64,000 bases of DNA from Gnetum montanum (lineage: Eukaryota; Streptophyta; Gnetopsida; Gnetales; Gnetaceae), in assembly GCA_015680685.1 (NCBI GenBank), contig MNCI01006151.1, positions 1,305,566 through 1,369,565 of the forward strand, written 5' to 3'. Position 1 is the first letter of the stretch. Every line of letters starts with the position of its first letter. The translations under genes and the position numbers were made by a program. The notes beneath the pieces were generated by a model. That model made no database searches. It saw only the letters and a list, made by a program, of their open reading frames with translations, and had not been told where the DNA came from. Of the stretch, positions 1 through 10,045 are shown piece by piece.

Positions 1-499
1 ATCTTGATCACATAGTGAAACTCTATATCTATACCTATGGTTATCTTCATTAGAACTAGATGTTTAAGAGGAAGAGAAAGATGAGGAACTAGAAGAATCA
101 CCATGGCTCCTATATTTCTCCCCATGATCCCTTGATTTGTCTTTTCTAGGTTTACAAGAGGTCTTAGGCCTTGAGGCCCTCCTTCATCTAGAACTTACTC
201 CATCTCCTCTAGAATTAACTATACCATTTGAACATAGTCCTTAAGTGTGGTATAGGTTGAAATGAGCATATGAAACCCGTGCTTTTGATTGTTCACTCTA
301 ATTTTTTTCAACATATATATTATCATTTCTCCTACTAGTGCTTTCATCATGTGATGCATTCTTGGCCCTATGTGAACAAGGCATGTTTTAATGTATATGA
401 CCTAAAATATTAATATTTTCTAAAAGGTAAATCATTAAGACTTTTATAATGATCATTTATAATATAACTAACCTAGATAACTAGCATCATCCCCAACAA
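1..499 (-). pseudogene. Leader and gag fragment of a minus-strand Ty3/gypsy element
   Basis: This stretch lies just inside the reverse-oriented LTR at 500-1368, where leader and gag are expected. On the minus strand, about 40-210 reads as a basic, serine-rich segment (KPRKDKSRDHGEKYRSHG followed by a serine run), like the low-complexity tail of a plant gypsy gag. No long open frame remains and the element leaves the window at base 1. The gag assignment rests mainly on position; the LTR next to it is much better supported. Confidence 0.45.
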
Positions 500-1368
500 T
501 GATGAGTGATGAGTATTACCTACATCCAACCATACAAATTACTAATGTTCATGTGCAATCCATTTGAATTTTATGAATGGGACTAGTTGTTGCATCTAGA
601 TCATTAAGTATTGATTGTAGGATGCTATCTTCCGACTTGGACTAGTGGTAGCTTTGTCATGTATGATTTAGTTCAAAGTGAGGCATATGATAACTAATGT
701 TGTTAGGCCCTAATTACTCCTAGCAATAAACATAATTGAGAATGAAATTTAATCTTAAATCTAAGTAATGATGGTAATGTAAATTTACTCTATCCTAGAG
801 TGATGAGCATCTGGTCTTGGCTTACGGTACACATCTTGGACTCATATAACTGTTATTGGGTTACCAAGCATTATGCTAGTATGCAAACTAAGCAATAACA
901 CTACTAGGATGACCAAACAGTTACACTTAAATGCTTGAAACCATCTGTAATCATTCACTTTACTAATGAACAAGTAAAGTAAGGTAGTTGGAAAGGTAAA
1001 TGAATAAACTAATAAGTTAGTAAAAACTATACTAAGTAAAATACTAAAAATAAGTGGATGCTACAAGGATGAAAAACAATCTTGATCTTTATTTCTAATT
1101 ATGAATTATGCCCAAGTACACTTCACTTGAATAAAGATTTTGTACAAAAACTTAACACCAAAATACAAGCATTTACTCTATTGCTAAAACAATGAAATGA
1201 AATGATAAGAATCTACCTAAGGATGGAATGCAAGTTATTCAGATCATGTACCCAAGTGCTCAATTTATAGGTAGGCATGCATTCCATGATATTGGATATT
1301 TGATAATGTAGCATTATATCTGATATGGAGGCTAAGATATCTTAACCACTAAAAAACATGATTCATCA
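500..1368 (-). repeat. LTR of a Ty3/gypsy element, reverse orientation
   Basis: It begins TGATGAG at 500 and ends TTCATCA at 1368, the inverted termini shared by the LTRs at 1528, 13119, 37912, 47444 and 62563. Read on the minus strand it has the same order of landmarks as those LTRs, including the ATCTTTATT...AATAAAGAT pair of the R region (1085-1093 and 1130-1138). It is about 869 bp. It is probably the 5' LTR of an element running left out of the window. The primer site beside it (about 481-499) is too decayed to assign firmly. Confidence 0.8.
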
Positions 1369-1527
1369 CCTACCTTAGAAAATTTTATAATATCTTGACC
1401 TAATTTTCTTATAAAAATTAGCAAAATTATAAAGATAAGAATACATTGGAATAAAATAACAAAAGAATAATATAAATGATATCTAAAATGTCTTGAATTC
1501 TAACTCTTAAATATTGGTTATTATCAT
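1369..1527. other. AT-rich spacer between two LTRs
   Basis: A 159-bp AT-rich stretch between the reverse LTR and the next element. I see no gene or repeat in it. Its last five bases (ATCAT) are the candidate left target-site duplication of the 1528-14014 element. Confidence 0.5.
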
Positions 1528-2427
1528 TAATGAGCATCAAAGTGTCACATTGATGGGCCCCCATTGATGAAGCCCTATTTATGTGATGTTGCCCCATCGA
1601 CAAGGTTGTGTCAACATAGGCCTATTACAAAGACTATAAATACATGATCACAACTTTGCTTATGGAACATCAAGTCATAGAATAAGTATATTTCTTACAA
1701 TTTTCCATTTAAAAGTTAGAATATTTCTTTGGGTGCTCATAGTAGGAGTCAGAGAGTATACAGATCTTTATTTAGGCACTATGGTACCTGAACTATACTA
1801 GTGTGTATGGTAATACAGATGAGCCTTTTGATCAAACCTTGCAATAGTTAGAATAGATTAATGATTTATTTATGCATTCCATATTTTCACTAAATATGTA
1901 ATTAATTAAGTCCAATTGGACTTTAAGTGATTAGTTAATTAATTAAGATAAATAGATTAAGTACATAAGTACAACCACTTTGAGCATAAACATGCATTCA
2001 TTTGGTAATCCCAGTAGCATTATCGCTTACTGCACCCAATAGCATAGCGCTTGGTAATTGAGCTATGGATACATGGGTTCAAGACATGTACAGAAAGTGG
2101 GACTGGATGATTATGTTAAGGCTAGTTAGAGACTAGTAAAGTAGTTAAATTATATTAGTCATGAGAATACTTCATCTCTCTATTTAAGTACCAAAGAACA
2201 TAAAACATAAAATAAGAAAGATCATATGCCTTGATTATACTTAACCATACTTTTGTACATCACAAGTGTAATTGGGAAGATAATGAATGACCTTTAGGGT
2301 AAGGTTCACATCCTAGACAACTAGTACACTAAAAAATAGAGTCCATATAATTTAACTAGATCATGCGTGAACACTTCATTATTCGTATGGTTGAGCATAG
2401 GGGTATGGGCACCTTCACCACTCATCA
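1528..2427 (+). repeat. 5' LTR of the 12.5-kb gypsy element
   Basis: 900 bp, starting TAATGAG (decayed TGATGAG) and ending CTCATCA. A TATA box (TATAAATA) lies at 1635-1642. The R-region stem arms are ATCTTTATT at 1764-1772 and the decayed AATACAGAT at 1812-1820, so the poly(A) signal of this copy is mutated. The U5 part holds degenerate copies of a TTGGTAATCCCAGTAGC-like unit, also seen in the other LTRs of this group. Confidence 0.92.
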
Positions 2428-2446
2428 TTGGTGCTATTGCTGAGAA
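2428..2446 (+). other. Decayed tRNA-Asp-type primer-binding site
   Basis: Directly after the LTR comes TTGGTGCTATTGCTGAGAA. Athila/Tat elements are known to use TTGGCGCCGTTGCCGGGGA, complementary to the 3' end of tRNA-Asp. Apart from one base, the differences are C-to-T or G-to-A, the pattern of methylcytosine decay. Position and match together make this convincing. Confidence 0.85.
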
Positions 2447-2714
2447 TCCTTTTTGTTGAAATGTATGCTATCTAGGCTTAGTGAACATTATTAATATAAT
2501 TGGAGAAATCCCATGTTTGACATCATTCCCAAATTATATAATTACAAAGCACACTAATCTTTTATTTGTTTGCAAAATGTCTTTTTCTCATAGACATGAA
2601 AATGTCAAACTGTGAGCCCCTCAATAGTGCAAGGTGGTATATACTCATCCAGATGAGTATGTACCTAATTTCACCTTCATCCTACACTAGTACGAATAAC
2701 TATGATGGTGTGAT

Positions 2715-4960
2715 ATGGAAGGCAACAATGTAATGCCTCTCAATGAATCTGTGCCTATGATGCTACTTCAAACTCTTATGAATTTAGGCATCCAATATCT
2801 TAAAGAGGAATATGTTGTGAATGATTATTAAACTCAAGACTACCATCCCATTGACACATGATGCAGGAGAGATCAACACTAAGAGAAAAATCATGATTTT
2901 GCAAAGGGAAAATGGTTCACTACTTCATTGTTCATATAAAACCAAGATAGTAATGAGGGCCCTTTCTCTAAATGCTCTCAACATGAAAATTTCCCAACTC
3001 TTGTTATTGATTATGGGGGTGTCAAATTGAATCTAAATTCCACTATCAACAAACCAAGTTCAAGAAAAGCTAGTAGTCAAGGTAGGGGCTTGGACAAGCA
3101 TTAGGATGATAAGAAACCTGATGAACATGACTATGATAACTGAAGGGGAGTTGGTAAACATCATGGTAATGGTAGTCCTTCTGCATCTTTATCCTCTTCA
3201 TCTACATCTTCTTCTTCCTTTCCTTCTATTTCTAAAAAATGTTGCAAAAGAAATAATTGTGATGGAGATGCATAATTGAATAATAATACTAACTTCCATG
3301 CCCACAATAATTAGAGGAGTAACAGAGGACATCATCGACAATAATGAAATAATGATAATGATGAGCCTTTGATAGACGCGAAAAGCATGCTTAACATTGT
3401 AGAGGTAGTCAAGATTCCAACTAGGCATGTGAAAGATAGTCAAATCAGGCACTTAGACATAAAGAATATCCCAAGATTTTAGGGGGATATAACTTTGATC
3501 CATAGACACATCTACAAGGCTTTCATGATGGCTGTGCCTTACAAAACATAGGGAATGATTGGTAGAAATTAAAGATATTTTCTAGGACACTCATCAAAGA
3601 GGTAGAAAGTTAGTATTAGTCCTTGGAGCTAGAATCTATTTGTCAATGAAGTATAATTCTTGAGATATTTAATGATAAATACCATACATACTCTAGAGTG
3701 TTCAATCTAAGAAGCTAAATCCAAGGTTTAAAATAGGGAACACGTGAACCATGAACCATTAGATGCCACCATCAGTAGATATTATTCTCTCATCAATTGA
3801 TGCCTTGTCCATGGTTATTCTCAAAGGAAATAATTCTAGCACATCATAGATGGGCTCAGAGAAGAAACCACTAGAACTCTTGGGGTTTATGTCCAAGGGA
3901 GACTATCTAAACTAAGAGCTCATCAAATACGAAGGTTGATAGAGTAGGTAGCAAAAGAAGAAAGTGGGTTGCAAAAAAAGAAAACATGTAGAAGAATATA
4001 ATATGGATCCTTCCATCAAGGAAAGGGAGGTTCAATTCTATGATAAGGAGGATTCACCACTCGATGAAGTGATGAACAGGACAACTTTACCTATCCAAAA
4101 ATTTGTTTTTGATATTTTAGTAAAGGTTGATAAATTATGGGACTCTTTGGATGAAAAATTCCAAATTACAATGAATATTTCTAAAGAATCCAAAGAGAAA
4201 AATAGTGATTATGACCATAGGAAATGGAAAGAAGTTAAATGTGCCTATCAAAGAGGTAAGGGAAAAGCTGCTGCAATAGAAGAAGTTGTGGAGATAGACT
4301 CTAATGATGATGTTTGATGTGACATTTGTTAATATGAATATCCAAAGGAATGTTTACTTATGGTATCACACTTACAATAGTCTGGGATGTACATGCTAAA
4401 TCCTTAACTAGCATGTAGGTAAGCATCCAAATGATTACCTTATCCTCAAGGTAATCCAAGGCAGTTCCACTAGGAACAATAAGCTTAGTATCCAAGTGGA
4501 GCTCCACCACAACCATATGAGCAATACTAGAAGTGGCAACAACCATAGTTGTGGGGAATTCCATTGCTAAGATAGTAGTACCCTTATAACAAACCAAATC
4601 CATATGGGTACTATGTTTAATAACTTGTTTCTTCATGAATCTCTACAAGCCATGCCTCATTCCAACATCACTATTACCCTTTAGAGTACTATGAAACTCA
4701 TTCACCATCTACTCGAGGGGAGCACCCATATTTATACCACCCTCCACATCCATCTAGAAACATCCCTCCTCCCTCAACCTAGTTATCTCCTACTCTATCC
4801 ATGCAAGGCAATAAAATGCTACGAGGGATATAAATTTAAAACTGGCCTTCTAGCCAAGTGGTTCAGAGAATTGATCTAGGAAATGACCATTTTTCTAACC
4901 CAATAGTCCTACAAAACCCTCTCACAACCTAATTTGACTACTTGCCCTATGTCTCCAACA
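2715..4960 (+). pseudogene. gag pseudogene of the 12.5-kb element
   Basis: Translation from the ATG at 2715 gives MEGNNVMPLNESVPMM and continues with stops and frame changes. Recognisable parts are a serine-rich stretch near 3170-3240, IKNIPRF about 3460-3480 (the start of the gag core in relatives), LGVYVQGRLSKLRAHQIRRL near 3880-3940, a 117-codon open piece at 3964-4317, and a proline/tyrosine-rich tail (for example PSGAPPQPYEQ near 4490). The same tail occurs in the minus-strand element at about 35,770-35,890 (PSGTPPQPYE), which confirms that it was translated. In a live element gag forms the particle that packages the RNA. This copy cannot make a full protein. Confidence 0.75.
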
Positions 4961-5935
4961 CCCGCATCCTTTGCATCAAACACATTTGAGTGCCCTTCAG
5001 ACCAAATTCCTTCTCAGACCTACACTGTTATGCTAACTGATATTTTTTCTAATTAGATCAAGGATAACAACCTTCCCATGTAAAGATCTAACTTAGGAAG
5101 TCCTCTTATTTACTTATAGATCACTAGACATGAGCCATGCAAGGCCTGGAACCTACCACCTCTTAGGAAGAGTAATATCCATTTCAAATTGGTAGAATAA
5201 TCAATCACTATTCCTTTGGGATTAGTGGAGGACATTATGACCACAGTTTATGGATGTTCTTATACCAATTTTCTAGTGATCAAGGTAGAAAAATGTAAAG
5301 GTTAATTTCCCATCATTATGGAACATGCATGGTTAAGCATTGTTGATGCATGAATGGGCATCAAGGACTTTTATTTGAAAATCTTAAATGAAAATGAATT
5401 TGGATGGATTGAGAAGAAGTGAGTTCTATGCATTGCATATAGTGATAATGGGTGCAATTTTTTGTAGAAAATATAGTCCATTAAAAGTACATTCTTCAAA
5501 GCATGCAATTAGTGTGCACATGAAATTGATATCTACAGGTGCTTGTACATAGTAGCCATAAAACAGGAGGATACCAAATGGCTGATAGCTAGCTTTGATA
5601 GTAGCACACTATGCATGGAACCTACTGAGTGCCTGACATGTGCCTATGTTGAAGGCATGGATGAACTTGAGCAAGTTCATCATCAACTCTTTGATGAAGA
5701 AGATCATGATACCTATTTGGGAGAGTTGGAAATCCCTATTAATTTTAAGCAAGAGACCCTAGAGTTAAAAACGCTACTAGCCAGCATAGAGTATTCATTT
5801 TTAAATAATGGTAAGCTAATTATCATCAATGCAAATCTTGCTCCTAAACAAAAAGATAAGCTATTGAAGATGGTCAAAAACTGGCCAATAGCCTTTGCTT
5901 AGTCATATCTTGAGCTAACTAGAGTTGATCCAAGG
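4960..5935 (+). pseudogene. Protease region and protease-RT linker, broken
   Basis: The protease remnant includes LVEDIMTTVYGCSYTNFLVI and FPIIMEHAWL, matching the FLVIKV...FPIIMGRDWL region of the copy at 34,900-35,250. The catalytic D-S-G triad, visible in that copy, is lost here. A 119-codon open piece at 5543-5902 reads ELKTLLASIEYSFLNNGKL...IINANL, the linker just upstream of RT in Athila/Tat polyproteins (relatives have LKPLP..L.Y.FL). Protease would cut the gag-pol polyprotein. Confidence 0.75.
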
Positions 5936-6760
5936 ATACGCTAGCATCATATTTACACTAACCCAACCATGAAGCCAAGAAGGTAGTCACAAAGTGGCTA
6001 AATCCCAAGTTGAAGTAGATCATCAAAGAGGAAATAGAACAACTCCTTACGATAGGATTCATCTATCCCATCATAATAGTGAGCGGGTTAGTCCACTTGT
6101 AATTATGCCAAAGAAAGATGATAAGCGGTAGGTCTACATCAACTTTAGGCTATTGAATATGGCAACCTTTAAAGAAAATTTTCCATTGCTATTTGTGGAC
6201 CAAGTGTTCGATACCATATTTGGGCATTATTATTATAGCTTCTTGGATGGTTATATTGGCTATAACCAAATCCAAATTATGCTAGAAGATTAGGACAAAA
6301 TAACATTCATGAGTTCTCATGGAACTTTTGCATATTGCAAGATGTTGTTTGATCTATGTAATGTCCCTGCAACATTCCAACAATTGGTCCTTAGTATTTT
6401 TCAATAATAAATTGGTAGCAAGATAGATGTCTTCATGGATAACTTCTTTAGCTACAAGGCTACATTCAAGAAAACCCTAGGCTACCTTGAGCAAGTACTA
6501 GAAAGATGTGTTGAAACAAACCTTAAGCTTAATTTGTTAAAAATCCATTTAATGATCCAAGAAGGAATAGTACTAGGGCACAAAATTACTCAGGTAGGGA
6601 TTTAGATAGACCTAGGAAAGATTACGATCATCCAAGAAATCATATTCTAACCAAAGATAGTCAAAGATGTCTGATTATTCCTTGGACACACTGGCTACTA
6701 CTGGTAATTCATAGATAATTTCTCTAACATTGCAAATATATTGGTTGCACATACAAAGAA
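5935..6760 (+). pseudogene. Reverse transcriptase pseudogene (Ty3/gypsy)
   Basis: After shifting frames where needed, the gypsy RT blocks appear in order: VYINFRLLNMAT (about 6132), YYYSFLDGYIGYNQI near 6227-6271, GTFAYCKMLFDL near 6320, and VFMDNFF near 6430 at the catalytic YxDD site, where the second aspartate is lost. Several stops sit where W or Q is expected, for example just before VYINFR. The 34,000-34,350 minus-strand copy shows the same blocks. Role: copying element RNA to DNA. Non-functional here. Confidence 0.87.
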
Positions 6761-7240
6761 AGATGTTCCATTCATCTAGACCAAGGAAAGTGAACATGAA
6801 TTTCAACAACTAAAAGAAAAAATCATGAAAACTCCAATTGCATAGGTGCCAGACTGGTCTAGATCATTTCATATAATGACAGAAAAATCTAATTATGTCA
6901 TGGAAACTATGCTTATAGAGTTGGACAATAAGAAACATCCATATTATATCCATTGCAGGAGTCAATGCATTATGGGTACACAACTGAATTACACCACAAC
7001 TAAGAAAGAACTAATGATAGTAGTATATGTTCTTGAAAAGTTTAGGTACTATGTGCTTGGCTATAAGGTGTTTGTGCACACAGATCATAGTGCCATATAC
7101 TTCCTAATGAACAAGCTAATGGTGAGCCCCCATATCATATGGTGATTGATGATCTTACAAGAATTTTATCTCATAATGGTAGATCATAAAGGGACTAAGA
7201 ATGTGATCATTGACCATCTCTCTTAATTAAGATGGGATAA
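6760..7240 (+). pseudogene. RNase H pseudogene
   Basis: An open stretch at 6846-7145 contains LNYTTTKKELMIVVYVLEKF followed by HTDHSAIYFLMNK. Relatives have NYTTTEKELLAVVFAL.KF and YTDH.AL.YLL.K, so this is the RNase H domain joined to RT in gypsy polyproteins. The acidic E in KEL and the D of TDH are kept. The next segment (DHKGTKNVIIDHLS-like, about 7185-7225) is the tether to integrase. A stop ends the frame at 7143. Confidence 0.85.
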
Positions 7241-8640
7241 TAGTGAAAAGGAGAGGCCACTCTCTGATGAATTTCCAAATGAACTCCTCTTTATATGAGC
7301 AATAAATGAACAAATACCTATAGAAAAAAATGGTACGATGGCATCCTCACTTACCTTCTCACTCAAGAGATGCCACAAGATGTGGAATTTAGGAGGAAAT
7401 ACTAGTTTCTTGATTGTGCTAAGTACATCATGAAAATCAACAGACATCTTTACAAGATATGTACTGATGGCATGATTTATTGGTATGTCCATGATACAGA
7501 TGAATTGCACATTTTTCAGGATGCTCATGAAGGCCCTTGTAAAGGCCACTATGCTAGGAGACACATGGCCATAAAAATGCTAATGGAAGAATACTATTGG
7601 CCTACAATCTTTTGGGATGCCCACCAGTTTGTCCAATCTTGTGAGTGCTATCAACGAGATGGTGAGATGATCACTTAAATGAAGGATCCTCAATAATGGA
7701 TTCAAATGCCAAAGCCCTTTGACATATGGGGCATTGACTTTATGGTTCTAGTCACACCCATGTTCAAAAAAAACCCATACATCATCATAGTAGTCAACTA
7801 TTACACTAAATGGGTAGAAGCATCAGTCTTCATCAACTGTACATCATTCGTTGTTGCTAGATTTTTACAACAAAATGTTGTAAATAGGTTTGGGATGCTA
7901 CATGCATTAATTTCAGATAATGAAACTCATTTATAGATGCTACTTTTTTAAAACTCATGCAATGCTTGGGGATTGAACATAAATTAACAACACCCTATCA
8001 ACCCTAAGCCAATGGTCAAGCAGAGGTAACTAACAAGGATATCACAAAGATTCTAATAAGAACTATCAGCAAATATAGGAGAGACTAGAGTACAAAACTT
8101 AATGGTATCCTTTGGACTTACTACTTAATATGGAAACTCTCTATTGGCTATTCTCACTATGAGCTAGTGTATAGAAAACTTCCAATGCTTCTGATTCAAT
8201 CCAATCTTTGTACACTCTCAATAGCCTATGATCTAAATCCTTACCTAAGTCTAGCACAAAAATAAAGATTGATCAACCTTAAGGTGCTAGATAAAAATTG
8301 ATTAGTAGCCCTATCCTTGAATGAATTACACAAGGCATTGAATAATCAATGACATAGCCTTAGAATATAGAAAGTAAAATTTCAACCTAGAGATAAGGTT
8401 TTTTACTAGAACCCCACACATGTATCCTAGAAAATAAAGTTCCAAAAGTTTTTTTTTTTTTTTGGGGGGGTGGGGTGGCAAGTGGGGGCTAGGCAAGGAT
8501 CTTATATCATTGACAAAACCTTTTCCTATGGGACCATGACTATATACAAACCTAAGATCCCAAATAAAAAGTAGTTGGTCAACATCCAATAAGTGAAGCC
8601 TTTCCACAAGCTAAAGTAAGCTAGTATGAAACTACTGAAT
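7240..8640 (+). pseudogene. Integrase pseudogene
   Basis: The zinc-binding end is in the open piece 7430-7678: H and H in EGPCKGHYARRH..., then YYWPTIFWDAHQFVQSCECY giving CxxC-type cysteines. The catalytic core begins in 7706-7936 with DIWGIDFM (first catalytic D), YYTKWVEA, and ALISDNETHL (second D). A remnant of TTPYHPQANGQAEVTN with stops follows at about 7990-8030. Chain-order and motifs are those of Ty3/gypsy integrase, which inserts the cDNA. Stops and frameshifts make it inactive. Confidence 0.88.
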
Positions 8641-10045
8641 TCAAATAAAGTTTTTGCATGGTGCAGTTCGCATTCAAAAAGAAAAAGATAATACAAAAAC
8701 ATGATGGGAATTCAAAGCACACCCCTTAGATAGATAAATTGGCTACAAGCATTGGTTATGAAACTATAAAGACATGTTACCCATGCCTAATGATCCCATC
8801 TAACTAAGGTCCTCTCTTACTTTCTACTTCTCTTTTCTTCTCTTTATTGAATCATGATGGTTCTATGGGTGCATTATTGTGTCTTGAGGGGATGGATTGG
8901 TTTTAGAGTGGTGAAGCAAAGCCACTAAAAGAGGTTGGTTTTGGTCTAGGCTAAGAATGGATCTTCTCATGTAATTTTAAACATAAAAATCCATAACAAA
9001 CTTCTTATCATCTCAATTTGAAATTCCATCCCACCTTCTCCATCATCCATCTATGCTATCTGTAACTCACCTTGTTGCCAGTGTCCATGTTCTTAATTCG
9101 GTATCTTCGTCTGATGTACTTGAATTCTCAAGTAGAATCTTCTAGTTTTTGGGCCTTAACTTCCATTTAACATTAATCACCTATGGGGTCCATGCACTGC
9201 TTAGGCTGAGGTTATGCAAGGGCAATCAAGGCATGTGCCTACTATGGGGAGGATCCACTTGCATCTCTCTTGGTTGGGTTCATTAAGCACTTTATTCTTA
9301 GACATTAATGCAATAAAAATCTTATGTACACCCATATTCTACATTAGACCATGTGCTCCTTTACATATTTTATTTAGTAAATACACTCTCCATCAAATTT
9401 TTCAATTTTTGAAATTCCAACGACCCTCTTCAATGATTTCCTCATATTCTTAGCTTTTCTGGGACTCCATAGATTCCAAGTTCATTGAAAAATTCCTTGT
9501 ATTTTTTAAGATATTAAAATTTCAAAATTTTTCCTCTAGGCTTGTATATGGAACCTCATTGATGTGGTGGGAAAATTCTATATATAGTCACAACCACACT
9601 TAGAAATTTTTACATTTTTTCACAAATACCAAAAGAGTTTTTCAAATTTTCAAAGCCTAGAACCTTCTAGAGCCCATAACTTCCTAATTGTTTATCCAAA
9701 TCACTCTATTCTTTGACCTTGCAACTATCAGAGGTAAGCTCTTTGTTGTGGGGACCACAAATGTGCCATTTTTGATGCAAAATTTTTTGCCATTTTTTCT
9801 AACTCCTACAAAGGTTTAACTAAGAGATCAACTATTAAATACCAAATTAGAATAGTTAAACATTACAATAAGCTTTGGTGATATTTATAACAAAAAATTA
9901 ATAAATAATGAATATAAAATAATAAAATAATCAATTTTTCATGGTTCAACCTTAGCCAAAGTGTAACTGACTAATGAGAGAAGGTATTTGAAAATTTAAA
10001 GTTACACATTGCATCTACTAATCCATGGATGTGTTTTGATCATAG
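8640..10045 (+). other. Non-coding spacer between integrase and extra ORF
   Basis: About 1.4 kb with no coherent protein. Its right half (about 9550-9800) matches 59,050-59,300 ahead of the second copy of the extra ORF, including the shared CTATATATA-containing and TTTTTCAAATTTTCAAAG-like stretches, so this is a genuine part of the element. A CTATATATAG at about 9577-9586 could be a TATA box for the extra ORF, but a transcript start cannot be shown from sequence. Confidence 0.6.

Noticed and set aside
4850-4880. CTAGCCAAGTGGTTCAGAGAATTGATCT resembling a tRNA D-arm
   Set aside because: No acceptor, anticodon or T-arm partners are in range, and it lies within the gag region.
8449-8468. Run of T followed by run of G as a regulatory tract
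   Set aside because: Homopolymer in decayed integrase tail; no counterpart in the minus-strand copy.
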